Positions 42,906 to 54,929 of a stretch of 64,000 nt of DNA are shown in pieces. The position numbers and the translations under genes were made by a program. Positions within the stretch are counted from its first letter, which is position 1; each line of letters starts with the position of its first letter. This DNA is from Leptodontidium sp. MPI-SDFR-AT-0119. Its lineage: Eukaryota; Ascomycota; Leotiomycetes; Helotiales; Leptodontidiaceae. A model generated the notes under the pieces. That model had not been told where the DNA came from and did not search any database. It saw only the letters and a list, made by a program, of their open reading frames with translations. The stretch lies in contig JAHLEZ010000007.1 in assembly GCA_020726505.1 (NCBI GenBank), positions 1,984,001 through 2,048,000 of the forward strand, written 5' to 3'.

Positions 42906-45724
42906 ATGTCCTGTCCTGGCTCTGAGATGCTTGAGGGCATCAATCGCTCTATTCTAAGACGAGACTACGATGGCAGCATCTATGCAAACCGGGACTACAC
43001 CTACATGGTGTTCTTTGGCGGAGCTCAGATTGCAATGATTGCTGTTGCGACAATCTTGGTGATCTTCTGCGCTCTGTTGACCGGCTTGACGTTGGCAGTC
43101 TGCGGACTCGACATGAACTACCTACAACTGAGGAGTGTTACCGGATGCCCACAAGAGAGGTAAGGTTTACCCAGAACCTCCCCGATCAAAAAAATGCTAA
43201 GTCTCCTCAGACGGCAAGCACAAGAGGTTATTCGAATGAAACGCCGTGCAAATTGGATGCTCTGTGAGTCTCCTCTACCCATCTATCCCCTTTCCTTTCT
43301 GACAACCACAGGTTCCTTGATCCTTTGCTCGGTCGCCTGTAGCCAAACCTTTCCGTTTGTCATTCAGAGCGTCTGGCATGGTCCACAATTCTGGGTTCCC
43401 ATCCTCATTTCTACCCTAACGATGACCATATTCGTCGAAATCATACCCCAATACCTGATCCCACAGCAGGCAATTGCATGGGGGTATTACTGCTGGCCAG
43501 TGATCTGGGGCTGCATGTGGACTACCTGTCTCGTTACCTACCCCCTGGGCTGGCTGCTGGACAAGTCACGGACGAAGAAGGATCGGGTTGGGATTTTCAC
43601 AAATGACGAACTCCAGGCTGTCATTCAGTATCACGAACAGTCCGAGAAGCGCGGCGGCAAGCTTGGTCAAGACGCAGCAAGAATCATGCTTGGAGCTCTG
43701 AAGCTCGATTCCCAAAGGCTTGCTGGTTACAAGAGACAACCGCCACAGCCCGTCAGAAACGAGAAGGACATAGAAAAGGCGGATTCGATAGCTGGTGAGG
43801 GCATAATTGTGAAGTGGGATGCAGCCAAGACGGTCGATATCGATGATACCGTTGACGAGGCTTTCATTAAGAAGGTCCTTGGCTGGTCTTACAGTAGGAT
43901 ACCCGTCACTGGCAGGCAGCCAGGAACGAACAATGGAAAGGGCTCTGAGACCGAAGGCTGGGAGGGTTACAAGGTCTTCGGGTTTCTCCATGTCAGGGTA
44001 TGTTGTGTGCAGGGTCATGTTGGAGTTGTCTGACCTTCTCCCACAGAATATTATTGGCATTGACACCAAAACTCCAGCAAAAGCTGAGAATAAGCTTAGA
44101 GTCAAGGACCTCACTATATACCCACTCCCAATCGTCAGGGCAGATATGTCGGTCTACGAGCTTCTGAATTTATTCCAACTAGGAATGTCAAGGTACTGCA
44201 CCGCCCCAAACTAGGAATTGACAAGCTACTGACTCCCCTAGAATGGCGATTGTTGTTCGCGAATCTTCAGCTGAGAGCAATGGCAACACTGGCTCAACGC
44301 TCTGGACAGTGACAGAGAGAACAAATACGCACCTGACGTCAAATTTAAAAACGGCGAAAGGCAAGTCACATTGGACTATGGATTATCTCAAGTTTGCCCA
44401 GGCAGCGGCTATTAATCCGGACTATCCACGGCAGAATGTTCTGGGCATCGAGTGTCCCAAGCCGCTCGGAATAATCACTTTTGAAGACATCATTGATACA
44501 ATTCTCCAGAAGACCAGTCGAGATGAAAGGGATTTCTTCGACCGAGACTGCTCATGCCCGCCAACAAAAACCAAGAAGATCGGAGACTACTCTTCCAAGT
44601 TAAGCGCACTCATCGTGGACCAGAATCTACCGCGGTCTCCCAAAAAGGCACACGTAACCTTTGAGAAGTCTGTCAACCCAGGAACAATGCGCAAGCGGAA
44701 AATTTCTAACAAAGTCAGTGGCCCGAGTGGTCTGGATGGTGCCGACGATCGTAGTTTCGACGGATATTCTGCTTCCAGCATCAGGCTTCCTAAAAACCGA
44801 CGCAAGTCAACCGGGAGCTCATATGCTGACAATAGTGGAGGTGGCTTCCATGGTGCGAATGAGTCTGGGAATGCGATGGATCATACCACTCTGATGACGC
44901 CTGAAGAAATTATTGAACTCGCCAATACCTCCTCCTCAGATTGCCTCGGAAATCCTTACTCACATGTCAAGACGGCCAGTCTACCAACGCGCAGGAGCGA
45001 CTGTGCCATTTCAGAGGACTCAAAAGGACACGGGACTGTCAGTGCCGGTACAAGGCTTCCTCAGCTCCGTCGCGTCGCTCCTTTTTCCAGAGATAATCCC
45101 TCCAGTTTCGAGAGGGAAGTCGACGACCAAGAAGGCGATGAGATGACCGAATTGACAATGCCGCTTCCTTTGATGGCCCCGGGACCGTTTTATGTAGTTG
45201 ATTTGCAGCTACGATACAATCCGAATCTATCTGGAATCGATATCGAGGAGATGGAAGACTCCCTTGAGCCTGTCGAGTTGCAATCACATGTTCGCCAGAA
45301 AAGCGGCGAAACAGTATCATTGATGTCTTGGTCCTCAGACGATGATGCCCATCAGATGGCATGTGTGTATGATGCTTTTCCTGTTCCAGCAGGCGAAATC
45401 AACGAGCCATCTGTGCTACCGAAAATACTTGAGGCAATTACCATGGAGAAGGAGCAGACCAAGCCATACGATGGCTTCCCGCCTGAGTTGCTTGACATTA
45501 CGAACAAAGATAATCGACTTCCAGACTATGCGTCTAAGACACTGCCACGATCGACCAGGACCGAACTTAATCTCGAAGACCTGGCAGAGAAGACAAGCGA
45601 TGCAATTCCTCCTGCGAGAGAGGGTAGCTTTCATGATGACAGAGCAATGTTGCCAAGCCAGAGACGGTTACTGGAGAATAGCTCAAATGGCTTCGGTACG
45701 AGAAGTTCGAGTTTGTGGTTCTAG
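42906..45724 (+). CDS. CNNM/Mam3-type membrane protein with DUF21 and CBS domains
   Basis: Family members handle Mg2+ or Mn2+ at the vacuole or plasma membrane (yeast Mam3, animal CNNM). Exons: 42906-43159, 43211-43263, 43312-43997, 44047-44192, 44242-45724; frames join to 873 residues. The DUF21 domain covers about 30-190 with helices starting at GGAQIAMIAVATILVIF, SLILCSVACSQTFPFVI, FWVPILISTLTMTIFVEIIPQYLIP and AIAWGYYCWPVIWGCMW. A CBS pair follows, with VDEAFIKKVLGWSYSRIPV, FGFLHVRNIIGID, PLPIVRADMSVYELLNLFQ and LGIITFEDIIDTIL near 455-475. An acidic, disordered cytoplasmic tail makes up the remaining 390 residues. The coherent GT-AG splicing and intact domains suggest a working gene. Confidence 0.92.
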
Positions 45725-46451
45725 GTTCAATTGTCTGTCATCAACCAAGATCGTGAGGTATAATAGGCGGAGCTTGTGGCTCTTAGGCTGTCGGGTTTCG
45801 GTAAACATGGAGAAATAGCGTCCGCGAGTTGCATTTCTATGTAGTATTTTTACGTTGGCATCAGGTCTACAACTATTCCTGGGCCCTGATACGTTTGCTC
45901 TTGTTTGCTGTGTCTAGAGGACAGTAAATGTTAAGCCAAGCCAAGTTTGATTAGGAACAACAAGAAGAATTCCACTCGACCAGTGAGCGTCGAAATGACA
46001 CTGCTTGTTCTAAAGGTGGTGCAGTGCCTCAATGTAGCTTGATGACCTGATGCTACACATAAACTGCACTATGTATAAACTGCATGGTGCGATTGGTCGT
46101 TCTGGCGTGGCGTTCATTTGCTGACGAGAGTGATGTGTCGAACAATCTTGGCGCTGGCTCTTTGCGGCAGCCCATTTGAATGTGAAGCGAGGAAAGCGCA
46201 GATGATGAGAACAAACTCGGAGTCGGATTGTTCCACGAGGACTGCGCATAGCTCATTTCGGATTCCGTGGAATGAAGAGGCAACATAGAAAGACCGCGTG
46301 CGAGCGAGCTATATAATTCACCTAGCGGCAGTCAATAACGGTTGGCAGAAAACACAATTTCGTTCACCATTTGAAATATACACATCCAGTTAACTCACCC
46401 CTATTCTTCAACTTGTAGAAAGTCGTTTTCCAGTCTAATATTCTATATACC
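45725..46451. other. Intergenic region
   Basis: 730 bp. 45725-45960 should be the 3' end of the CNNM-type gene. TATATAATTC at 46309-46318 lies about 140 bp upstream of the SDR start codon and may be its TATA element. Minus-strand frames at 46010-46286 are not supported. Confidence 0.45.
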
Positions 46452-47653
46452 ATGGTGGACCTCAGGATTTTCTTTCCTCCAAAGCCCACTCTGACAGAAA
46501 AGACCTTGCCTGATCAGAGCGGCAAGGTAAGAATCAGTTCCGTCCGACTACCCCTTCAGAGGTTCTGATGTGCGTCAATATATAGGTTTTCATTGTCACA
46601 GGTGGCGCCTCGGGCTTGGGATTCGAACTGGTCAATATATTGCATGCGCGAAATGGCAAAGTCTACCTCGCAGGCCGGTCGGAAGCCAAAGCACTTGCTG
46701 CCATCGAAGCCATCCAAGCCAAGCATCCAAAGTCAACCGGCCAGATCTTATTTCTTCATCTGGATCTCAATGATCTAACTACTATCCGAAAATCTGCAGA
46801 TGAGTTCCTAGCTAAGGAGAAGCGTCTCGATGTCCTGTTCAACAACGCGGGCGTGATGGTTCCTCCACAAGGATCGAAGACAGTCCAAGGCTACGAGCTC
46901 CAGCTCGGGACTAACAACCTTGCACCATTCTTATTCACAACCCTCCTGATCCCACTCATGGCCAGTACAGCCAAGACAGAACTCAAGGATAGTGTGCGTG
47001 TGGTCTGGGTCTCATCGTCCGCGGTGATCACGGCACCTAAGCCAGCAGTTGACTTTGACAACATGGACTATCGGAAAGAGGAAGGAATATGGGCCAAATA
47101 CAGCAGGAGCAAGGCTGGCCTTGTAATATATGCTGCAGAAATGGCTCGCAGGACAAGTGGACAGGGAATCATTAGTGTTGTGAGTATCCATTAAGGCCTG
47201 GGATACTTTCTTCGAAGTGACGAGACTAACTGTTGGGAAAAGAGCCTTGATCCGGGATTCTTCAAGACGAACCTTCAACGCTCAACGCCCACCATAGAGA
47301 GAGTATTTTTTGTAAGTCGAGATATCTTCGGTTCTGGGGAAAGTGAATTTTTGCGATTACTGACCGCGCTACTACCCTTTTCAGGGCTGGCTGAGCTCCT
47401 CTCCAGTCAACGGCGCATGCACAGAATTGTTTGCTGGGCTAGATAAAAGTGTCACGGAGGGTCATAATGGCGGTTGGAGTAAGTGTCGACCCTTGTCATA
47501 GGATTTTTATAATGAGAAAGCTGCTGATTACTGTGCAATCCAGTTGCTCCGTACGGACGACTGGTACCTGCCAGGAAGGATTTGGTGGACCCGGAAATTG
47601 GTAAAGCGTACTGGGAATGGTCTGAGGAGCAAGTTAAGCCCTATCGGAATTAG
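46452..47653 (+). CDS. Short-chain dehydrogenase/reductase
   Basis: NAD(P)-dependent oxidoreductase of the classical SDR type, substrate unknown. Exons: 46452-46526, 46586-47179, 47243-47311, 47385-47478, 47544-47653; all GT-AG, 313 residues. The nucleotide-binding motif is TGGASGLG (residues 31-38), followed by AGRSEAKA, LDLNDL and the NNAGVMV block. The active-site Ser lies in VVWVSSSAV and the Tyr/Lys pair is YSRSK, so the catalytic residues are complete. The C-terminal SLDPGFFKTNL matches the usual P-G-x-x-x-T element. The 5' end of the protein (FFPPKPTLTEKTLPDQSGK) resembles retinol-dehydrogenase-like fungal SDRs. It converges with the bZIP gene, leaving 279 bp between stops. Confidence 0.92.
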
Positions 47654-47932
47654 ATGTTGACGATATGAATGAGACTAGGTCATTTTAGATTCTGCATTTG
47701 GAGTTGGTATGTGTACTGCAATAATAGGAAGCGCTTTTATGAATATGCCTTGTATCACCAGGTATCTTGCAAGAGGCTCTCGGCTCTCTTTGTTTACTTT
47801 GCGCAAGAGAAGTGCTGCCTTGATATGTTTTGCCAGGAAATTAGTGATTCTCGAGCGATTGAGCGAGCTAATTCATACATCCATTTGACTCAAACGGAAG
47901 GCGACAAACTAATTCTGGAAAATAGCGGCCCG

Positions 47933-49470
47933 TCAATCAAGTGAAGACATTCCTTTCTGATTCCTCCACCAAGCACTGTTTCGTGCTATTTCCCCTCCAT
48001 CACCATCCATCAGCATAGCCCACTTAGCGATGAACCACGGTGCTGCTTCCCAACTCCTCATATCCCAAGGAGTTCCCTCCCCACGTCCATGCTGCGACCT
48101 CATTGATCCCCAGCATCTCAACGCGTTGTTCATCAGGTCCAGACAGAGATCCTCCTCGTCGATGAGTGGTGGTGTCACAGATATCGCGATGATGGCTTTC
48201 GAGCGGAAGCTGGGCCATGGAATGAGGTCAAGATATGGATGGTGCGATTTGGTGTACTGCACCATGGTTGGTGTCATGTCCGTGATTATGTCCTTGTCGA
48301 CTTTGAATGGCAGAATGTGCTGCTGTGTAAAGGGGGATTCAGAACTCCCGAGCATAAGGCTTTCATGGGTGATCCCCAGAAACTCTGCATTTGCAAGAGA
48401 GGCCGACATCCAAGGAGAAGACTTCAAGGTTATGGTGTTGGCATATATATTCGTATTGTCATGCTTCAAATTCACCTGTGGACCTTGTTGGTTGAACGGG
48501 GTCGCCAATTCCAGGCGTCCAGCTTGTGCTTCCATTTGGAGAATGACCCTCATTCCGGTCCACACCGCAAGCTGTATGTCGCATGATGCGTATGTGGACA
48601 TGATATCCCTGATCCATAAATTTGCGGGCTTGTCATTGGCGCTTTCGTACTGGGTGACTTCCATCGTCGTGCCGAGACTTGCTAAACCCAGTTTTACAAT
48701 GTCACGGAGATTCAACTCTTCACTGCCTATCATCTTAACAACCAACCTGCGCTCCAGATCCTGGCAAAGATATGACAAGATATGGCTGGCTTTCAAGGAC
48801 GTTGGGTTAGGAACGGGAGAAGAAGCAGAAGCAGAAGGAGTAGTTGTGTTAACTCCTAGACTGGAGTCAAGAGGACTGGCCTGCATTGAGTTCTGGAAAG
48901 ACGGGCAATTTTCTGGAGTGAAATTGTTTTTCGTCGGTGAAGGTGCGGAGATACTTCTTGGATGATCGACTTGCATGTTATGGTTCATGGAAATTGGCGT
49001 CTCTGGGCTGTATTGGAGGCTATCGTAGTTGAAACCGGCGGGATCAGGTGAGAAGCCAGTTAAGCCACCATAGGGGAGGAACCCAAAGCCAAGATCAAAA
49101 GACGAACCAGCTACTAGCCCCGTAGCTGCCATACTTCCAGATGAAAAGAAAACCTGGTCATCATAGAGCTGGCTGCTGCTCGTAGCTCCTGGCGCTGGAT
49201 CTGGACCTGCATTGGCATTTGGACCGACACCAGGCTGGCTGGCAGACGCAAGACTCATTGAGAGAAGTCGCTCAAGCTCCCGAGTCTTCTGCCTCTGTTT
49301 GTCCCCTTCATATACATGTCATGATAAGTAGCCCGTTCTTTGAAAGTCCATTTCACTAGATGGGGAAACCTACGATACTTGCGCTGCGCAATAGTATTTT
49401 GAATCTTGCGCCTCTCTTTCCGAGCAGCGACATCATCTATGCTCCCACCGCCTGTACTTTGGGAATCCAT
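47933..49470 (-). CDS. bZIP transcription factor with DUF3425 domain
   Basis: Exons 49370-49470 and 47933-49292 (minus strand) give 486 residues. The intron cuts the basic region: exon 1 ends in ERRKIQNTIAQRKYR and exon 2 resumes with RQKTRELERLL, restoring a basic region and a very short leucine zipper (leucines in LERLL). The donor reads AG/GTTTCC and the acceptor CAGAG, both acceptable rather than ideal. After a long Pro/Ser/Asn-rich linker, SHILSYLCQDLERRLV and the C-terminal half match the DUF3425 pattern: HPYLDLIPWPSFRSKAI, then DEEDLCLDLMN, PWDMRSWEAAPWFIAKW and a WWRNQKG end. Such bZIP-DUF3425 proteins are common in filamentous ascomycetes and act in stress or secondary metabolism; targets are unknown here. 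Confidence 0.88.
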
Positions 49471-49953
49471 CGTAAGGACGAGGCGTCTGTCTGTCGGGGA
49501 AAAGATAAATACGCCCGTCGTTTCAACTTGAAGATTATAGGATTGGAAAGTAAGCGCCAAGCCACCTTCTTGAGAAGCAGAGTCCCGGTCATCATCATGT
49601 GAGGAGGCGGCGATACAGTAATCTGTGTAACAACCAATCCCAGGAGTTACTGGGGCGATAATTCCGCCACTCGGGGACTCCTCGCGAGAAAAGACAATTG
49701 AATCATCATGCTACCACCGATAGACTTGACGTGGCCTGCCTTTTTAGACGCACGACGAAGCTCTACAGCAATTCGCGTACTATAAGGACCAGATCGTAGG
49801 TCGATAAATAACATCAAATCCCTAGCATCAGGCCAAATTTGACACATCTGCAGTAGTCTTTCGTGTTTTATGGTTTCACCTATTATTCCTGCTATAAATG
49901 CACTCACTGGATGCCACATCTTCATGTACATATATTATTCGGGGGTATCCCTC
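49471..49953. other. Intergenic region
   Basis: 480 bp between two minus-strand genes: the 3' end of the Lys-rich protein gene and the promoter of the bZIP gene. A 94-codon frame (49647-49931) has no recognisable content. Confidence 0.45.
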
Positions 49954-51910
49954 CTATGCTGCGTCTTGATCAGCCGATTCCTCCTAGAAAAATTAGCTTT
50001 CCACCCTCGAATCCAGTCTTCTGACTTACTTCTTCGGCAACTGCCTCCAAAAGGGCTTCCTCTTTCGCCATCGTCGACTTCTTAGCTCCAGTTGTTTTCT
50101 TGCCTGGCTTCTTTCCTGCGGGCTTCTTTCCTACTGGCTTCTTTCCTCCGGTCTTCTTTCCTCCGGTCTTCTTTCCTCCGGTCTTCTTTCCTGCTGTCTT
50201 CTTTGCAGCGATCGTCTCTCCAACCGGTCCTTTCCCTTTCGCAACTTTACTTGGCTCATGCTCTTCATCTCCAACAGTGTTGTCCAGCTCCTGTCTCTTC
50301 GCGGGTCGCTTGGCGGCGGTATCATTACCAGCAGCTTCTTCTGCGATTGTAGACTCGCTCGGTCCTGTGACTTCATCCTCGATAGGCTCCTCATCATCCA
50401 TGAACTTTTGTTTCTTTTCCTTCCTTTGCTTCTTTGTCGCCTTCTTTCCCACTGCTTTCTCCATCGCGGTCTTCTCAATTGGCCCTCCTCCTGCACTATC
50501 ATCGGTTTGGTCATCTTCATCTTCACCATCGTAGTCGTCGTCCCTTTTTCTTTTAATTCCCTTCTCCTTTGGTAGCTTCGGCGCAGCTTTCTTGCCCCAG
50601 GCAGCTCTTAAAGCATCCTCATCAATCAGAATTCCCCACGGCACATCGAAATTTCTGTCCAATTGTTTGAGGTTGAGGCTCCCAGCTTTCCTCTCCCAAT
50701 CCGTAACGGTAACCTGCTGGTCGTCACTTCCGTCTAGTTTATCCATAATCATCACTGGCTCTTCGGTTTCAAAATCAACAGTACCACCAACGTCCTCGGC
50801 TGCCATATCCTGTCTCACGAACGCCAATGGTATTGGGACTCCGTCATCCGTTATCTTGGTTTTGGCAGGAATATCCCACGGCTGATAGACATTCTGCAGC
50901 ATGCGACGAGGAATGTACCTTTCCTGGCCCGCGTAGTTCCTCACTTGCGCATTATCCGTCCTCGCACCGCTTAGATCAAGCAAGAAGTCTCCAAAATCAA
51001 CGTCAAAGTAGTGTTTTCTGAGTCGGATTGAGGATTCGATGCTATTGCCCGTCTTGTCGGTGTTCTCTATGAGCCGAACGATCACAAAAGCCTTTGGGTT
51101 GCCTCGCTTCTGGACTGCTCGTTCGATGCCTGTTGTGGGTTGCTCACCATCATAATCTGATTCCTCATCTATATGCGCCTTAGGGATTGGTTGAGCGGGA
51201 GTTGCCAGTGCAGGTGCAGATGCAATGGGAGGTGCAACGACTCCAGGACCGATGGGATAGATGTGCTTGGCGTCCTCCTCAAATTTGGCTCTCATAGCTA
51301 TTTCTGCACGTTCTTCGTCGGTTGCCACGGCGAAGACCTCGACGTCAGGATCTGGATCGGCAATGACATATCCTTCTTCGTTAAGCACATCTGGTCGGTC
51401 GTTGGCTACTTCTTCATTTTCTGCCTTGACTTTCCATTCACCTTGCTTTGAAGCGCTCGGTGGGCGGTCCCCCACTTCCCAGCCTTTCTTTTTGTCATCA
51501 TTTGGTGAACCCGCTGGGAGTTCTTCGCGCATTTTCCATTTCCCCTTATCCTTTGCTGAGAGACCCGGTATTGCTTCCTCATCGAAACTGTCGGAAGCCC
51601 GACGGATGATAATGAAGCTGACCGACAAATTCTCCCTGGCCGATTGAGGAGGCTGTGATGCTGGACCGTCGTCAATCACATCGCCGTTTGCCACACCTGT
51701 CTGCGATGGTCGGACAGGTAGGACACCTGTGATCTCGGGCTCGAGCGAGCTGGTCTCCTTGAATTCTCCATCTGAAAGAGAATGGGAGCCGATGCAGTTT
51801 GCTTTGCCTTCGCCTTTCCCAAGCCCAGGAATTTGAATGGCTGGGGTAGCTGAATCCTGGGGTGGTGGCGTAGGTGTGGGCGACCCATACAAGGAATCGC
51901 TGTCCGACAT
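49954..51910 (-). CDS. Acidic/Lys-rich nuclear protein (uncharacterised)
   Basis: I predict exons 50030-51910 and 49954-49983, because the codons GAA GAA are followed by a textbook GTAAGT donor and TTTCTAG lies 46 bp on. This yields 636 residues ending EEEESADQDAA. Without splicing the frame runs to 49970 and 646 residues. The protein is disordered and acidic for 260 residues. It then has a folded-looking block at about 275-430: KAFVIVRLIENTDKTGN, IRLRKHYFDVDFGDFLLDL, ERYIPRRMLQNVYQPW. The tail is Lys-rich with five KK-x-GG-type repeats (KKTGGKKTGGKKTGG) and KRKRDDD nuclear signals. I do not recognise the family; a chromatin or nucleolar role is a guess from composition. Confidence 0.78.
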
Positions 51911-52382
51911 GATAAGTATGAGACCGTAGATGATTCGGATTTGGATAGATCAAAAATTGAGGTGTTTAGGTATCTGCAGCAATTCAGTTGTAAAAGAAAC
52001 TTTCGAAGGTGAAAGCACTCGAAAGATTGTAGCAGTATATTGTCCTTGGACACGACTCCTCAAGAGATACATTGTCACTGCGACTATAAAGCGCCGCCTG
52101 GGACAAAGATCAGTTGACCATTCCAGTGGTGGATGTGAGGTGCTTTGTGACGTTGATAAAGAATCGACGGATCCGGCGCTCTGTGTTGACAAGTCAAAGG
52201 AAAAGGTCGCTTTGCTAAGCGAGGCGAGTTCAATGGAGAAGGTTCAGAGTGGCACAATGTACAGTCCGTTGCTCTATGCTGCAACAGACATCTCGTAACG
52301 CCCGTCGCCCTAATCTAATTGTATTGTACATATCAACATTACACACAAGCCTGTTTCTCGCTACTCACATGCCCCTCAGCCC
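51911..52382. other. Intergenic region
   Basis: 470 bp between two minus-strand genes. The + strand frame at 51930-52298 (122 codons) lies entirely here and shows no recognisable protein, so I leave it uncalled. Confidence 0.45.
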
Positions 52383-54203
52383 CTAATAATCGTCCTCAAA
52401 TGGTATATAGTTATTCAACTCCCTGCTCTTAGCTGCACACTTTCCTCTCACTAAATGTAGCATCATTTCATTCCTTGGCGTGTCGATACCCAGCTCTCTT
52501 GCACGACGCTCGATGTACCCATTGTAGTAGTCAATGTTCGTCCTGTTGCCAGCTCGCACATTTTGCAGCATTGTGGAGATATTTTTGCCGGTCTTTGATA
52601 TCTTGGACACAATGATTGCTTCTAATCTCCTGACACTGAAAGTAGCGTCGAGGTCAGGTAGCGACTGGAGTTCTGGTAGAGAACGAATGACCCATGAGAT
52701 CTCATGCAACAAAAGCTTCATGGTCCGAGAAGCGTTATAGTTGTAGAGAATAAGATCATTGGTGCAATCAAATACGACGGAGAGTGGCCCGATGACGGCG
52801 CCAGCCGCAAGATTTTGGAATTGAGATTCGTAGAAACTCTTGTGACCGAGCGTTAGTGTGCGTAATTCGGGCGTCCGAGCTAGAGTTCCGACAAGGTGAC
52901 TCGCATGAGGTGTCCAGCTGAAGTCTTTCCGCGTAAGGGTTGGAGCATGTCTTCCTCTCCTACTTGTTGACACTTGAGGAAATTTGGAGCATTCAAGTCG
53001 CCCAGGACTCTTCTCTATCAGCGTAAAGTGGCGTTCAGTTGACACTAAGTCATGGCTCATGTTACCAAGAATGTATGTTGGTCTGTTGTAGGGGTCTGGG
53101 AAAACCCTCTCGTTTATCCTCTCAGCAAGACCCAGGCCATTGTTGAGAAGGAATATGGTCGAGCTTCTTCCAAGGCGGTGCTTGATTGCGGTCAGGGCGG
53201 ACACCGTCCTGTATGCCTCTGTCGTGACGATCAAAGCATCAATTGGGTAGCTTGGTGGCTCTGCAGTATGCTCAAGCCTTGGCCCGAATCCCGGAAAACG
53301 TTGCTGTGAGTCCTGCCGTACAAAATCGGCCGAGGACTCGATATGGAAGTTTGTTTGGGTTTTGATATCTTCACCTTTTATGACATGAATAGCAGCTCCT
53401 TCGTCGTGCCATTGCTGCATCATCAGTGGTCGATGCATTAACAAGGTAATTGGCGGTGCAAATGGAAGGGCAGCCAGAGAGTGGGCGATATATTTTCCAG
53501 CAGCACCCAAGCCCAAGACGTGGATGGTACGGTTGAGAGACTCGTTCTCCGGATTGGGCTGTGCTTTCAAATCGAGGTATGCTTGCAAGTTGTTGTGTCC
53601 TGGACTTTCGCCCAATGCTTTCTCGTTCAAAGCCCTCAGCAGATCCAGATCCTCGAGTGTTTCAACTGGGTCACTCTCGTATTCCGAGAAATCCTCCCTG
53701 TCCTCCGCATCAAGATCTTCTTCAAACTCTTGCCAATCGTCATTGATATTACGCTCTTCGTTCGTTGGCAAGGATGCACCTCCCGATGATGCAGAGCCTC
53801 TGTCCACCTCTTCTGGTTGCTCTCCATCTTCCACTGTGTTCATAGAATTCAATACATGGCCGCTTGAGCGAGCTCCATCCGAATCATCCGCAGGTTGAGA
53901 ATCCAGCCGTGGGGTTGTTGGAGAGGTTTCCAAAGCATCGTCTTGCCTCTGGTCCTGTTCTACTACCTTATGGTCGTCTATTCCCCCTTCGACTCCCGCG
54001 TCCGGGATTCTCTTCTTTTCCAACCCTGCCGCGGTCCCCTCCAACGGAGACTCCATTGTTCCACACCCTTCGTTCTTCGCGGTCAAAGTCGAAACACCCC
54101 CCACCAATAGCATTTCTTTTGGCGCATCGTACACACTCTTTCTCGCAGCTTGGGTGCCATATTCCCGGGCTGGAGCTGTCCATATCGTACCCAACGTTAT
54201 CAT
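52383..54203 (-). CDS. ApbA/PanE-type ketopantoate reductase-like protein
   Basis: Homologous to 2-dehydropantoate 2-reductase (NADPH, pantothenate synthesis) and to the related mitochondrial Cbs2-type proteins. The first in-frame ATG is at 54203, giving 606 residues; the frame is open further upstream but without an ATG. The N-terminus (MITLGTIWTAPAREYGTQAARKS) is Arg/Lys-rich without acids, as in a mitochondrial presequence. About 150 acidic, disordered residues follow. The Rossmann motif is VLGLGAAGKYIAHSLAALP, then PITLLMHRP and LIVTTEAYRTVSAL; FLLNNGLGLAE is the ketopantoate-reductase-type loop. The C-terminal helical domain holds KSFYESQFQNLAAGAVIGPLS and ends IDTPRNEMMLHLVRGK. Length beyond the yeast enzyme (about 380) comes from the N-terminal extension. 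Confidence 0.88.
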   Translation of the reverse strand: MITLGTIWTAPAREYGTQAARKSVYDAPKEMLLVGGVSTLTAKNEGCGTMESPLEGTAAGLEKKRIPDAGVEGGIDDHKVVEQDQRQDDALETSPTTPRLDSQPADDSDGARSSGHVLNSMNTVEDGEQPEEVDRGSASSGGASLPTNEERNINDDWQEFEEDLDAEDREDFSEYESDPVETLEDLDLLRALNEKALGESPGHNNLQAYLDLKAQPNPENESLNRTIHVLGLGAAGKYIAHSLAALPFAPPITLLMHRPLMMQQWHDEGAAIHVIKGEDIKTQTNFHIESSADFVRQDSQQRFPGFGPRLEHTAEPPSYPIDALIVTTEAYRTVSALTAIKHRLGRSSTIFLLNNGLGLAERINERVFPDPYNRPTYILGNMSHDLVSTERHFTLIEKSPGRLECSKFPQVSTSRRGRHAPTLTRKDFSWTPHASHLVGTLARTPELRTLTLGHKSFYESQFQNLAAGAVIGPLSVVFDCTNDLILYNYNASRTMKLLLHEISWVIRSLPELQSLPDLDATFSVRRLEAIIVSKISKTGKNISTMLQNVRAGNRTNIDYYNGYIERRARELGIDTPRNEMMLHLVRGKCAAKSRELNNYIPFEDDY

Positions 54204-54929
54204 ACACTTCCTTTGTTCCTCCCACTTCCTCCTCGGCCACCAGTAACTTCCATTCTGCGAGAAGAAACAGCGCCTGGCCACCCGGCCCGCACACGTGTTA
54301 TCGTAAAGCCATCTCTCGTTACGAGGTATCCTTCGAAACACCCGCAACAGCGGTCGACCGCAAATTGGAAGAGACAGGATGAACGTTTCTCAATGGTTAT
54401 TGAAATCGACTCATGGCAGACGTGATCTCCAGGCCGCACGCGCTGGTAGGTGAGATGTGCACCGGAGGGAGGAGGCTTCTATGTAAACATACAGAAAGAC
54501 GAAGAGGCAAGGCAAAGACAATTAACAAGAAGGCCAGCAAGGATTCGTCGCTCGAATTCGTAGCCGCGTCGGTGATCGTAAAAACAATCGATTGTTGAGA
54601 GGATGCACTCGAATAATGTACAGGGCAGGGCAGATAGGAAATGCCAGTGAATGGGCGGGCGAAGGGTTCGACGTCGTGAGAAGAGAAGAGGATTTCGCTC
54701 CTGAAGCCGAAGCCAAAAAATCTACAGGCAAGGCTCGATGATCTGCTAGACATCCCTGTCCCTGTACCAAAGCGTGTATGTAAGCGATCATCGGCGAAGA
54801 GTCGGCCCGTGGTATTTTGTTGGTATGCGCATACTAGAGGGATTATTGAATATCTTCAAAACCACATTGGTGATTCGAGATCCAACGAACAAGCCAGACG
54901 CGCCAGATCTCTGTCTGCAACCGTGCAGC
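54204..54929. promoter_or_regulatory. Shared upstream region of divergent PanE-like and LRP1 genes
   Basis: 725 bp between start codons pointing away from each other. The minus-strand frame 54397-54753 is open, low in recognisable features and Ser/Leu-rich, and not called. If the PanE-like gene has an upstream exon, it would lie here. Confidence 0.45.

Noticed and set aside
48030..48965. 311-codon open frame on the + strand
   Set aside because: It is the antisense shadow of the bZIP-DUF3425 gene, whose minus-strand reading has conserved blocks.
49647..49931. 94-codon frame downstream of the Lys-rich nuclear protein
   Set aside because: Probably 3' untranslated sequence; no family features.
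51930..52298. 122-codon open frame between two minus-strand genes
   Set aside because: No recognisable content, no good start context, lies in promoter space.
54204..54347. 48-codon upstream extension of the PanE-like gene, Arg-rich and presequence-like
   Set aside because: The extended frame has no ATG; without an upstream exon the first ATG at 54203 is the only supported start.
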